A stretch of 64,000 nucleotides of DNA from Marinobacter confluentis (GCF_004785685.1 NZ_SRPF01000004.1:248001-312000), one strand, 5' to 3'; positions 51,257 through 60,098 are shown, counted from the stretch's first letter. Program-made: numbers and translations. The notes: generated from the letters alone by a model not told the origin.

Positions 51257-53518
51257 GTGCCCAGACCTGTGTCAACGCTCACCCTGATCGCCAGGGCATT
51301 ATTGCATCCGGGCTTTCCTGCGCTGACTTTCATAGTGTTTCTGGCTATTGCCATGGGCTTGCAATATGGCATAAAAAAGCAGGACCGCCAGAGCCTCCAG
51401 CATAGCCTGGATAATCAGGCCCAACTGATTGCACAGCGGCTTGAGCGGGATTTCCTGATTCATGTTGAAGCGATCCAGCGTATGGCAGAAAGGCGGGAAG
51501 CCAACCCTTCCCTGAACCAGGCGCTATGGTCAGCTGATGCCCGCAACTACCTTGAAGATTTTGGCGTGTATCAGGCGATTGAGTGGATTGATTCGGATTA
51601 CGTCATCCGCTGGCTCGAACCGCTGAACGATAACGAAACGGTTGTTGGTTATAACGTCGCTTTCTCACCTGAACGCCTTGCAGCCCTCCAGGAGGCCAAG
51701 GCCACCGGCAACCTGGATCTTTCCGGGATTATCGACCTGAAACAGGGCAGCAAAGGCCTGGTAATCTATGCGCCCGTGGGCCGCGGGGCCTCCAATAACG
51801 GCTTCATCGCCGGTGTTTTCCGGATGGACGTGCTGGCCAGTGAACTGTTGGCACCGGATTCCGCCGACCCTCTGCAGATCAATATTCTGAACGGTGGCAG
51901 GCTGGTTTATGAACTCAACGCCGGTATCAATGCCGATCAGCGATTCTCCAGTGAAGCCAAAGTCAGCCTTCCCACCCTTGACTGGTCATTGTTGATCACT
52001 CCATCAAGCCGATGGGTCAGGAGTCAGCTCAGCGACTGGCCCCGGGTGACCTTTCTGGTCATGCTCGCCATGGGTATTCTCACCAGCCTTTCGACACTGC
52101 TGGTTCAATTGATTCTCAAGCGTAATCAGGCGTTGCTGAAAACCCGCATGGAACTGGACGAAGAGATCAGCCAGCGTCAGGCCGTGCAGCAGGACCTGCA
52201 GCGCCTGGAAACCACCGACACCCTGACCGGCCTGGCCAATCGCCGTTTCTTTATGGAAGATCTGGCCCACACCCTGAGTATGGCGGATCGTCAGATGCGC
52301 CAGGTAGCCCTGATCCTGATCGATCTGGACCGGTTCCAGACCCTGAATGATTCGTTAGGCCATCAATTTGGGGACGAACTTCTGATCAAGGTGTCCGAAC
52401 GTCTGAACAACCTCAGCGACGAGCGTGTTTTCATCGGTTATTCCGGCGGCGATGAATTCATGATCTGCCAGCAACACGTCGAAAACGTGGATGATGTCAT
52501 TTTCCTGCTGGGTCAGATAAAACAGTGCTTCGCAGAAGAGTTTGAGGTGCAGGGCCAGCGCCATGGCATCACCGCCACCATGGGTGTGGCCGTGTACCCC
52601 CAGAGCGGTCTGGATGCCGACACACTATTGCGAAACGCCGACATTGCCCTGTACCGCGCCAAGGACCAGGGCCGCAATACCTATCAGTTCTACACCGAGG
52701 GCATGCAGGACCGTGAGGTTAGCCGCCTGGAGCTGGACAAGGACATCAGCCAGGCGCTGGCAAAGGACGAATTTGTTCTTTACTACCAGCCTCAGCTGGA
52801 CCTGCGTGACTCTTCCATCAAAAGTGTGGAAGCACTGATTCGGTGGCAGCATCCCCGCAGGGGGCTGGTGCAGCCGATGGATTTTATTCCCCTGGCGGAA
52901 GAAAGCGGGCGCATCACCGACATCGGGCACTGGGTGGTCATGGCCGCCTGCAAACAACTGGCTGCCTGGCGTGACACGCCCTTTGCCCACCTTCGTATCG
53001 CCGTGAATCTGTCCGGCCGGGAGCTGGACGACGAACACATTGTGGATCATATCCAGTCGTCCCTGGAGGCCAACGGCGTGCCTCCAGACCGGCTGGAGGT
53101 GGAACTGACGGAAGAGGTCTTCATCCAGAACATTGAACACAACATGAACCAGCTTACCCGCCTGCATCATCTAGGTGTGCACCTTGCGATTGATGATTTC
53201 GGCGTTGGCTATTCTTCCCTGGGCTATCTGCGGAATTTCCCGGTTGATCTGCTGAAAATAGACCGTTCGTTCATTACTGATGTGATGGAGCGCCATGATG
53301 ACGCAGTGATTACCCGGGCGGTGATCAATCTGGCCCATAACCTGGGCATCGAGGTGGTGGCCGAGGGTGTTGAAACCGCTGAACAGCTGCGGTTCCTGAA
53401 AAATCACCGCTGCGATCTGATCCAGGGCTACTTTATCAGCCGGCCGGTGCCTGCTGACGAACTTGAGAAAGCTCTGCGCAGTGGCAAGCTGGAATATGAG
53501 GTTCCGGTCGGCAGCTGA
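51257..53518 (+). CDS. CHASE-GGDEF-EAL c-di-GMP signalling protein
   Basis: A 753-residue membrane protein. Helix 1 is near residues 20-38, a periplasmic CHASE domain covers about 75-230 (VYQAIEWIDSDYVIRW), and helix 2 is near 262-288. A GGDEF domain with an intact GGDEF motif (397-401) follows, then an EAL domain with EAL (525-527) and IDDFGVGYSSLGYLRNFP. Both catalytic motifs look intact, so it could make or degrade c-di-GMP. The RxxD inhibitory site before GGDEF is not conserved. The start is GTG at 51257. It probably links an extracellular ligand to motile-sessile decisions. Confidence 0.93.
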   Translation: MPRPVSTLTLIARALLHPGFPALTFIVFLAIAMGLQYGIKKQDRQSLQHSLDNQAQLIAQRLERDFLIHVEAIQRMAERREANPSLNQALWSADARNYLEDFGVYQAIEWIDSDYVIRWLEPLNDNETVVGYNVAFSPERLAALQEAKATGNLDLSGIIDLKQGSKGLVIYAPVGRGASNNGFIAGVFRMDVLASELLAPDSADPLQINILNGGRLVYELNAGINADQRFSSEAKVSLPTLDWSLLITPSSRWVRSQLSDWPRVTFLVMLAMGILTSLSTLLVQLILKRNQALLKTRMELDEEISQRQAVQQDLQRLETTDTLTGLANRRFFMEDLAHTLSMADRQMRQVALILIDLDRFQTLNDSLGHQFGDELLIKVSERLNNLSDERVFIGYSGGDEFMICQQHVENVDDVIFLLGQIKQCFAEEFEVQGQRHGITATMGVAVYPQSGLDADTLLRNADIALYRAKDQGRNTYQFYTEGMQDREVSRLELDKDISQALAKDEFVLYYQPQLDLRDSSIKSVEALIRWQHPRRGLVQPMDFIPLAEESGRITDIGHWVVMAACKQLAAWRDTPFAHLRIAVNLSGRELDDEHIVDHIQSSLEANGVPPDRLEVELTEEVFIQNIEHNMNQLTRLHHLGVHLAIDDFGVGYSSLGYLRNFPVDLLKIDRSFITDVMERHDDAVITRAVINLAHNLGIEVVAEGVETAEQLRFLKNHRCDLIQGYFISRPVPADELEKALRSGKLEYEVPVGS

Positions 53519-53576
53519 TTGAAATAGGCGCTGTGAATCACCACTATTCCGGTATCAGTTTTCGAGGTGCCGATTC

Positions 53577-53897
53577 ATGAGTTCAAATTATCTGACGTCA
53601 GAGCAGGATGGCCGGTTGCGGCGGTGGGAATCCCTGAACAAGGGCTATTTCATTTTTGCGTTTTTTGCCCTGATTGTGATTCTGGTTTTCAGCAGTCAGT
53701 TGGGACTTTCCAGCGGCGAAAGTTGGGGGCCTTTGGGTGTTCTGATTGCGGCGCTGGTGACGCCTATCATTATTCTGCAGATGCGCCTGGCCTGCCCGGC
53801 CTGTGGGCAGAAGATTGGCTGGCAAGCGAAGCTGATGGCCCCGGACCAATGCAAAGCCTGCGGCACCTTCCTTCGCGCGAAAGATTCCTCTTCCTGA
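53577..53897 (+). CDS. Small membrane protein with C-terminal zinc ribbon
   Basis: A 106-residue protein of unknown function. Two hydrophobic helices (GYFIFAFFALIVILVF near residues 22-37 and PLGVLIAALVTPIIILQM near 51-68) precede a zinc-ribbon-like segment with CPACGQ and CKACGT. ATG at 53577 has GAGG about 10 nt upstream. Its stop is followed within 10 nt by a MerR-type promoter, so it belongs to the preceding unit or stands alone. Confidence 0.75.
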   Translation: MSSNYLTSEQDGRLRRWESLNKGYFIFAFFALIVILVFSSQLGLSSGESWGPLGVLIAALVTPIIILQMRLACPACGQKIGWQAKLMAPDQCKACGTFLRAKDSSS

Positions 53898-53906
53898 AAA
53901 AAACCT

Positions 53907-53938
53907 TTGACCTGTGAGTAGCTCACAGGTTTTAGGCT
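53907..53938 (+). promoter_or_regulatory. MerR-type promoter and operator for the copper operon
   Basis: TTGACC (53907-53912) and TAGGCT (53933-53938) are separated by 20 nt, the overlong spacer typical of MerR-regulated promoters. The perfect palindrome ACCTGTGAG-TAG-CTCACAGGT (53910-53930) fills the spacer. The ACCT...AGGT ends match other metal-responsive MerR operators. The same palindrome could act as a weak terminator for the upstream gene, but the -35 and -10 elements and the merR gene downstream favour an operator. Confidence 0.75.
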
Positions 53939-53980
53939 ATCCTTATAGATAGTTCCAGCATTCACGACTGGGTGCCATTC

Positions 53981-54090
53981 GTGGATGGCGAGAACTGACT
54001 TCCGAAACACGCTGTAAATACGTCCCTGTACGCTTGGGCTCCGCCATCCATGGCTCCGCACAGTTTCGGAAGTCAGTTCTCGCCACCCAC
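53981..54090 (-). repeat. Long-stem hairpin repeat, copy 2, in the merR leader
   Basis: Arms 53981-54008 and 54063-54090 (28 nt each) pair at 27 of 28 positions around a 54-nt loop (54009-54062). The loop is 51/54 identical to copy 1, in the opposite orientation. The single mismatch (53985 with 54086) is A-C on the plus strand but a G-U wobble on the minus strand, the orientation in which the loop shows its GGA motifs. The inner hairpins are at 54043-54054 and 54018-54031. A transcript from the MerR-type promoter at 53907 would carry this element in the reverse sense, 33 nt before the merR ATG. Confidence 0.9.
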
Positions 54091-54122
54091 TTGTTCAACT
54101 TGATGGGTAACGGGGCTGATTC

Positions 54123-54554
54123 ATGAAAGTCAAAGAACTTGCTGTGGGAGCGGGGGTTAACCCGGATACGGTCCGATTCTATACCCGGGAAGGGCTGCTA
54201 AAACCAACCCGGAACCCGGACAACAACTACCAGCAGTACGATGCTGAAGATCTACGGCGGCTGCGGTTTGCCCGCAAAGCACGGCAGCTGGGGTTTTCCC
54301 TACCCGAGATTCGTCAGATTCTGGAGCAGGCTGACGATCACTATTCGCCCTGCCCGATGGTTCGGGATGTGTTCCAGCAGCGCCTTGCAGAAGTGGAGCG
54401 TGAAATTGCCGAGTTGCAGCAGCTTCGCAAGCGGATGACGGCGGCGCTGTCCGCCTGGCAGGAGATGCCGGATGGTACGCCAGACGGCCACACCATCTGC
54501 AGATTGATTGAACGCTGGGACGATACGGTTCCAGACACAGGTAACAAGGGGTGA
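54123..54554 (+). CDS. MerR-family metal-responsive regulator
   Basis: A 143-residue regulator. The winged helix is at residues 1-70 (VKELAVGAGVNPDTVRFYTR, then YDAEDLRRLRFARKARQLGF). A long dimerisation helix runs from about 80 to 113. Cys77 (YSPCPMVRD) stands where divalent-metal sensors such as ZntR and MerR have Cys and the copper sensor CueR has Ser. Cys126 matches the last MerR Cys, while the Cys near 115 is absent, so the metal loop is neither CueR-like nor fully MerR-like. It is followed 6 nt later by a Cu(I)-type ATPase. The name cueR is not given because the metal residues do not fit. Confidence 0.85.
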   Translation: MKVKELAVGAGVNPDTVRFYTREGLLKPTRNPDNNYQQYDAEDLRRLRFARKARQLGFSLPEIRQILEQADDHYSPCPMVRDVFQQRLAEVEREIAELQQLRKRMTAALSAWQEMPDGTPDGHTICRLIERWDDTVPDTGNKG

Positions 54555-54560
54555 TACTCC

Positions 54561-57149
54561 ATGAGTGAGAACACTGAACTAGAACCCGCGCTGTCGATTT
54601 CAGGTGCGTCCTGTCAGGGCTGTGCGCGCAAGATCAGCCGGGCGCTCGAGCCGTTGACGGGCAGTGCCGACCTGGTCGGCGTGGATCTGGAGAAACAGAC
54701 GGTCTCCCTGCCCGATGGCATAAACGCGAATGAGGCGGCCCGTGTCGTGACCGAGGCAGGTTACCCTGCGGTCCCGATTGCGGAGTCGTCCGTTAGCGAG
54801 TCGCCTTCACATGCCAGTCATGAACACGCGGATCATCACACGCACGGGGAACCTGGGCACAAGTCCCAAAAAGCCAAACCCACGAGCAACGGGGGCGGCG
54901 ATCAGATCCATCTGACGGTAACCGGCGCCACCTGTGCGTCCTGTGTGAATACCATTGAGAAAGCCCTGAAGTCGGTGGATGGCGTGACCGGAGCCCACAT
55001 GAATCTGGCGGACAATACCGCCACGGCTACCGGGCATGCAGACCCGCAGACGCTGATCAAAGCGGTAGAAAGCTCCGGTTACGGCGCCAGTGTGATCGAG
55101 GATCCGGACGCGGCGGACGAGCAGAAGGAGGCAGAAGACCGCAAGCAGTACAAGTCCCTGCTGGTGAAGATGGCCATCAGTCTGGGGCTAGGTCTGGGTC
55201 TGATGATCTGGGGCATGGGCTTTGGCTCGATGATGGTGACTGAAGACAACCAGATGACCTGGTTGATTTTGGGCGCTATCACTCTGGTGGTGATGGCTGC
55301 GACCGGCGGTCACTTCTTCACCGGCGCCTGGAAGGCGTTCCGTCATCACAATGCCAATATGGACACACTGATTGCTCTGGGTACGGGTACCGCCTGGCTC
55401 TATTCCATCGTCGTGGCCAGCATTCCGTATGCGCTGCCGGAAATGGCGCAGCATGTGTATTTTGAGGCGTCAGCGATGATCATCGGCCTGATCAATCTGG
55501 GTCAGGCGCTGGAGCTTCGTGCCAAGGGCAAGACGTCGGAAGCGGTGCGCCGGCTGCTGGATCTGCGGGCCAAGACGGCGCGGATCATTCGCGATGGCGA
55601 GGAACAGGACCTGCCGGTTGAGCAGGTCCAGGTTGGCGACCAGATCCGAGTGCGCCCCGGTGAGAGCGTGCCGGTAGACGGAGAAATCATCGAGGGCAGC
55701 ACCCGTATTGATGAAAGTATGCTCACTGGCGAACCCATGCCGGTCAGCAAGGGCGAAGGCGACGAGGTGTCTGCCGGCACCCTGAATACCCACGGGTCGA
55801 TCATTTACCAGGCGACTCGAGTGGGCAGCGATACGGCGTTGGCCCAGATCATCCGTCTGGTGAAGAAAGCCCAGGGCTCGAAGCCTGCGATCGGGCGACT
55901 GGCGGACAAGATTTCATCGGTATTCGTGCCGACCGTCATGCTGATCGCTGTGGTGGCTGCTCTGGTCTGGTACAACGTCGGGCCGGAACCGGCGGTGGTG
56001 CATATGATGGTGGCCGCCACCACGGTGCTAATCATCGCCTGCCCTTGCGCTCTGGGCCTGGCTACGCCCATGTCAGTCATGGTCGGTGTTGGTAAAGCCG
56101 CAGAATACGGCGCGCTGATCCGCCAGGGCGATGCCCTGCAGACCGCCGGCAAGCTGGACCTGGTGATTCTGGATAAAACCGGCACCATCACCGAGGGCCA
56201 CCCGGCTGTAACCCGTTTCCATGCCATCGATGGCGATTCCAACCGTTTGCTGGCTGTGGCTGCCGGGGTGGAGCAGCATTCGGAACACCCACTGGCTGAA
56301 GCCATTATGGCGAAAGCCAAAGCCGAAAATGCCAGCCCGGAACAAGTGACCGGTTTCAAAGCCCTCAACGGCAAAGGCGTGACCGGTAGACTGGGCGGCC
56401 AGACGGTGCGCCTGGGCAATCGCCGCTGGATCGAAAAAGAGGGCATCGAACTGGCCGGGCTTCAGGAAGAAGCGGATGCCATTACCTCCGAAGCTGGCAC
56501 TCCGCTGTTTCTGGCCCTGGGCAATAAGGCTCTGGGGGTGATCGGGGTGGCGGATGCGGTCAAACCGGACTCCGAGGCCGCCATCCGCCGCCTGCACGAC
56601 GCCGGCATACGGGTAATGATGGTGACCGGCGATATAGACGCCACCGCCAAAGCCATTGCCCGGAAAACTGGCATTGATGACTATCGAGCCGAAGTGCTGC
56701 CGGAGGACAAGTCCACCATTGTCAGTGAAATGCGCGGCAAGGGTTTCACCGTAGCCATGGTGGGCGACGGCATCAACGATGCCCCGGCACTGGCCGCGGC
56801 AGATGTGGGCTTTGCCATTGGCACCGGCACAGATGTCGCCATTGAAAGCGCTGGTATCACCCTGATGCGGGGTTCATTGCACGGTGTTGCGGATGCCATT
56901 GAGATATCTCGCGCAACGGTTCGTAATATTCATCAGAACCTTTTTGGGGCGTTCATCTATAACACGCTGGGAATTCCGGTGGCCGCCGGCCTGCTGTATC
57001 CGATCTGGGGCATACTGATGAGCCCTATCATTGCCGGTGCCGCCATGTCAGCATCGTCGGTCACGGTGGTCACCAACGCAAACCGGTTGCGGCTGTTCAG
57101 AACCAGCAGCCGTGCTGATCACACCACCAGCAAGGAGGGAACCCAATGA
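54561..57149 (+). CDS. copA: Copper-exporting P-type ATPase
   Basis: P1B ATPase of 862 residues that pumps Cu(I) out of the cytoplasm. There are two N-terminal metal-binding domains with CxxC (Cys18/Cys21 and Cys125/Cys128), joined by a His-rich stretch (SHASHEHADHHTHG). Eight membrane helices are expected. The ion-path motif CPC is at 494-496, the phosphorylated Asp538 is in DKTGTITEG, and VGDGINDAPAL closes the P domain. YNTLGIP and MSASS in the last helices are the marks of the Cu(I) subgroup. It is coupled by an ATGA overlap to the next small gene. Confidence 0.95.
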   Translation: MSENTELEPALSISGASCQGCARKISRALEPLTGSADLVGVDLEKQTVSLPDGINANEAARVVTEAGYPAVPIAESSVSESPSHASHEHADHHTHGEPGHKSQKAKPTSNGGGDQIHLTVTGATCASCVNTIEKALKSVDGVTGAHMNLADNTATATGHADPQTLIKAVESSGYGASVIEDPDAADEQKEAEDRKQYKSLLVKMAISLGLGLGLMIWGMGFGSMMVTEDNQMTWLILGAITLVVMAATGGHFFTGAWKAFRHHNANMDTLIALGTGTAWLYSIVVASIPYALPEMAQHVYFEASAMIIGLINLGQALELRAKGKTSEAVRRLLDLRAKTARIIRDGEEQDLPVEQVQVGDQIRVRPGESVPVDGEIIEGSTRIDESMLTGEPMPVSKGEGDEVSAGTLNTHGSIIYQATRVGSDTALAQIIRLVKKAQGSKPAIGRLADKISSVFVPTVMLIAVVAALVWYNVGPEPAVVHMMVAATTVLIIACPCALGLATPMSVMVGVGKAAEYGALIRQGDALQTAGKLDLVILDKTGTITEGHPAVTRFHAIDGDSNRLLAVAAGVEQHSEHPLAEAIMAKAKAENASPEQVTGFKALNGKGVTGRLGGQTVRLGNRRWIEKEGIELAGLQEEADAITSEAGTPLFLALGNKALGVIGVADAVKPDSEAAIRRLHDAGIRVMMVTGDIDATAKAIARKTGIDDYRAEVLPEDKSTIVSEMRGKGFTVAMVGDGINDAPALAAADVGFAIGTGTDVAIESAGITLMRGSLHGVADAIEISRATVRNIHQNLFGAFIYNTLGIPVAAGLLYPIWGILMSPIIAGAAMSASSVTVVTNANRLRLFRTSSRADHTTSKEGTQ

Positions 57150-57265
57150 GCACATTTCTGGTCAATGCTGGAGGACTGACCCTGATGGCCGCCATCGTCT
57201 GGTGGTTCTGGCTCTCGCCCTCTGACGCCAATGGATCAAAACAGGATCATAGCCATCATCACTGA
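57146..57265 (+). CDS. 39-residue membrane protein with His-rich tail
   Basis: A short gene overlapping the copA stop (ATGA), with AAGGAGGG about 5 nt before its ATG. The protein starts MSTFLVNAGGLTLM, has one membrane helix (about residues 8-24, LTLMAAIVWWFWL) and ends QDHSHHH. The strong ribosome-binding site, the coupling and the metal-binding tail support a real gene that works with CopA. I do not recognise a named family. Confidence 0.75.
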   Translation: MSTFLVNAGGLTLMAAIVWWFWLSPSDANGSKQDHSHHH

Positions 57266-57274
57266 GGTAATATC

Positions 57275-57724
57275 ATGAAGAGACACATGCTGGCCCTTGG
57301 CCTGGTCGCCACGTTTACCCTGAATGGCCAATTGCAGGCAGATGAAGCCCTGCAGGACATTCATGTCTACAAATCGCCCACCTGCGGTTGTTGTACTGAC
57401 TGGGTCGATCACCTGAAAGCCAATGGTTTCAATGTGGAAGTCACTGAAACCAACAACCTGAATCCTATCAAGCAGGATGCCGGGCTGAACCCATCACTGG
57501 CCAGCTGTCACACCGCCTTTGTCGGCGATTATGTGATCGAGGGCCATGTGCCGGCCAACGACATTCACCGGTTGATCTCCGAATCACCGGATGCGAGAGG
57601 GTTGGCCGTACCAGGTATGCCGGTTGGTTCTCCGGGAATGGAAATGGGCGACCGCAAGGACCATTACCAGGTGCTGATGTTCAACGAAAGCGGCCAGACA
57701 CGGGTCTTCTCGGAACATAACTAG
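57275..57724 (+). CDS. Periplasmic DUF411 metal-binding protein
   Basis: A 149-residue exported protein. The signal peptide is residues 1-22 (MLALGLVATFTLNGQLQA). The DUF411 motif SPTCGCCTDWVDHLKANGF, with three Cys, and a later ASCHTAFV follow. The C-terminal part is Met- and Gly-rich (GMPVGSPGMEMGD), as in copper-binding proteins. DUF411 genes are commonly found with copper resistance systems. It is the last gene of merR-copA-small protein-DUF411 and ends before a strong hairpin. Confidence 0.88.
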   Translation: MKRHMLALGLVATFTLNGQLQADEALQDIHVYKSPTCGCCTDWVDHLKANGFNVEVTETNNLNPIKQDAGLNPSLASCHTAFVGDYVIEGHVPANDIHRLISESPDARGLAVPGMPVGSPGMEMGDRKDHYQVLMFNESGQTRVFSEHN

Positions 57725-57753
57725 CCTGACCTGTCGCCTTTGCCCCCGCTGAC

Positions 57754-57782
57754 TGTCCCGGTCACTGGCTGTGACCGGGACA
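57754..57782 (+). terminator. 12-bp hairpin closing the copper operon
   Basis: TGTCCCGGTCAC (57754-57765) pairs perfectly with GTGACCGGGACA (57771-57782) around a 5-nt loop. It is followed by TTAACCCC and has no U-tract, so it is probably a weak terminator or 3' stabiliser. Confidence 0.6.
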
Positions 57783-57870
57783 TTAACCCCGTGTAACGGG
57801 TCTGACTCGTACCGCCATAACCGGTATACTCCGGCGCATCATTCAATTTTTATCCAGTCAGGTTCCGTTC

Positions 57871-59823
57871 ATGCTCAATGCCGACGCCCTAAACCAGTTG
57901 CGCCAGCTGAAATCCGATATTGAAGAACACAAGGTGGTGTACCCCGGTACCGTTAAAGCCACCAACGGGCGCTTCGGATTTGTAGCACTGGACGATGGGC
58001 GGGACGTGTTCCTGCCGCCGGAAGAAATGCAGAAAGTGCTGCCCGGCGACCGGGTGAACATTACCGTGCAGGAAGGCGACAAGGGCAAAACCCAGGGCCT
58101 GGTAGACGAACTGCTGCAATCAAAACTCGATACCTTTGTCGGCCGCTACATCATCCGCGGAAAAGGCCACTTTGTCGCCCCTGAAACCCCGGGCATAAAC
58201 CGGTGGATTTTCATCCCGCCCCAGGAACGCCAGAACGCCGAGCCTGATGACTTTATCTACTGCAGGATTCATCGCCACCCGATCAAGGATGGCAAAGGCC
58301 AGGCAAAAATCCTGAAAGTGCTTGGCAAAGCCGGAGACACCGGCATAGAGCGGGCCCTGACCCTGGCCACCTTTGACCTTCCGGACACCTGGCCGGATGC
58401 GGTTCAGAAACAGGCCGAAACACTGGATGAAAGCGCCATTAACGCGCTCAAGGCGGACCGCGAGGACCGTACGGATCAGCCCTATGTAACCATCGACAGC
58501 CCTGGCACCCAGGATATGGACGACGCACTGCTGGCCGAACCCAACGCCACCGGCTGGAAGCTGTCTATTGCCATTGCCGACCCCACCGCGCTGATTGAAC
58601 CGGGCTCACCCGCAGAACAGGAAGCCTTCCGTCGGGCCACGGCGATCTACTTCCCCGGCGAGCCCCTGCCCATGCTGCCAGACAGCCTGAGCACTCGCCT
58701 GTGTTCGCTGATGCCGGACGTCGACCGGCTGGCACTGGTCTGCGACCTGCAGGTCAACAACGATGGCAGCCTGGGTGATTACGACTTCCACCTGGCGACC
58801 ATCAAATCCCAGGGCAAACTCAGCTACGAGCTGGTGTCCAATTTCATCGACGGCCGCATCGACGATGACATCAAGGCTCTGCCGGATGCCATCACCAACA
58901 GCCTTGACCAGCTACATCAGGCGGCCACGGCGCTGCGAAAATGGCGGGCAGAACATGCACTGCTCAGCGCTGACCGGCCTGAATTCCGCTTGCGCCTGGA
59001 TGAAAACCGCCGGGTACGCCTGATTGAACCTTCGGTACAGAATGAAGCCCACCGCCTGGTGGAAGAATGCATGGTGGCGGCAAACCGCTGTGCCGCGGAC
59101 TTTCTGGGCAAGCAGACCAGGGGGCTGTTTATCCAGCACCCCGGGCTTCGTGAGGACCGGGTGGATAATATCAGGTCATTGCTGGAAGGTTATGCGCCGC
59201 AGCTAGGCGGGCTGGCAGTCCATCAGGCAGATGGTTTTCGGGACCTGATGAAACAGGCCGACGGGCTTGAGGCCGAGGTACCGGTGAAAACCATTATTTC
59301 CCGGCAACTGGCCCGGGCAGAGTTGTCGTTTACCCCGGCCCCCCACCAGGGAATGGGCCTGAGCGCCTACACCACCTTTACCTCGCCGCTGCGAAAGTAC
59401 ACCGATTTTCACGTTCACCGGCTGATCAAATCGGTACTCTGGAACACGCCGATGTCAGAGCTGGATGACGCTCGGCTGGAAGAACTTCAGCGGACACAGC
59501 TGCACGCCCGGCAGGCCGCCAACAGCCTGGAAAGCTGGCTTAAATCCGACTTTGCCAGAACCCTGGGCGAAGGCGAATTCACCGGAACCATCAGCCGCAC
59601 CACGCCTGCCGGCTTCTTCGTACGCCTGGACTGCAATGGGCTGGAGGGGTTTGTCAGCTGCAAAACCCTGGACGGCAAATTCAGCTTTGACCCGGTCACC
59701 CTACGCCTGACCCACAACAAGAACGGTCGCATTTTCCAGCTCGACCAGCCAGTGACCGTCTGTTTTGCCGGTGTAGACGATGAGCGCAAACAGATCCTGC
59801 TCGCTCTGAAAGAATCCGCTTGA
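57871..59823 (+). CDS. rnb: Exoribonuclease II
   Basis: Processive 3'-to-5' RNA exonuclease of 650 residues (E. coli 644). Cold-shock-like domains occupy about residues 20-180, the RNB catalytic domain about 190-530 and an S1 domain the C-terminus (GTISRTTPAGFFVRLDCNGL). The four catalytic Asp are at 209, 215, 217 and 218 in IDSPGTQDMDDALL. ATG at 57871 follows GGTTCCG, with no strong Shine-Dalgarno box. It stands alone with its own upstream region (57783-57870). Confidence 0.93.
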   Translation: MLNADALNQLRQLKSDIEEHKVVYPGTVKATNGRFGFVALDDGRDVFLPPEEMQKVLPGDRVNITVQEGDKGKTQGLVDELLQSKLDTFVGRYIIRGKGHFVAPETPGINRWIFIPPQERQNAEPDDFIYCRIHRHPIKDGKGQAKILKVLGKAGDTGIERALTLATFDLPDTWPDAVQKQAETLDESAINALKADREDRTDQPYVTIDSPGTQDMDDALLAEPNATGWKLSIAIADPTALIEPGSPAEQEAFRRATAIYFPGEPLPMLPDSLSTRLCSLMPDVDRLALVCDLQVNNDGSLGDYDFHLATIKSQGKLSYELVSNFIDGRIDDDIKALPDAITNSLDQLHQAATALRKWRAEHALLSADRPEFRLRLDENRRVRLIEPSVQNEAHRLVEECMVAANRCAADFLGKQTRGLFIQHPGLREDRVDNIRSLLEGYAPQLGGLAVHQADGFRDLMKQADGLEAEVPVKTIISRQLARAELSFTPAPHQGMGLSAYTTFTSPLRKYTDFHVHRLIKSVLWNTPMSELDDARLEELQRTQLHARQAANSLESWLKSDFARTLGEGEFTGTISRTTPAGFFVRLDCNGLEGFVSCKTLDGKFSFDPVTLRLTHNKNGRIFQLDQPVTVCFAGVDDERKQILLALKESA

Positions 59824-59885
59824 TAATCTGCGCCTGAGCCACCACCGTAGATGATATAGGCAGGATTATTCCGGAGGTGGCCAGA

Positions 59886-60098
59886 ATGCCCATCAGCCCT
59901 GACGAGTTTCTGAAAAAATACGGCTTCGACAAAGACGATGAAGAGCGCGACCACAGCCTGCGACACAACGCCATGGAGCACGCAAAACATCTGCGTCGGC
60001 CGCACGCGGGCACACCTCACGACTGGGAAGAGTGGGAGCGCTTCAAACAGGAGCACCCTGACGAGGTGGAGGATGACGAGCAGAGCGACAAGGATTAG
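59886..60098 (+). CDS. Small charged protein of unknown function
   Basis: A 70-residue protein starting MPISPDEFLKKYGFDKDDEE, very rich in Asp, Glu, His and Lys, with no membrane segment. ATG at 59886 has GGAGG 7-8 nt upstream. An upstream GTG at 59877 overlaps that box, so it is rejected. The stop overlaps by 4 nt the stop of the convergent acyltransferase gene. I recognise no family. The strong ribosome-binding site supports it being real. Confidence 0.65.
   Translation: MPISPDEFLKKYGFDKDDEERDHSLRHNAMEHAKHLRRPHAGTPHDWEEWERFKQEHPDEVEDDEQSDKD

Noticed and set aside
53910..53930. Perfect palindrome after the zinc-ribbon gene read as a terminator
   Set aside because: It is centred in a 20-nt spacer between good -35 and -10 elements and precedes merR, so an operator explains more. 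A minor terminating effect remains possible.
53696..54061. Minus-strand open frame of 121 codons
   Set aside because: It combines the repeat translation with the reverse of the zinc-ribbon protein gene. No ribosome-binding site supports it.
54123..54554. Naming the regulator cueR
   Set aside because: Cys77 is present and the C-terminal C-x7-C copper loop is missing.
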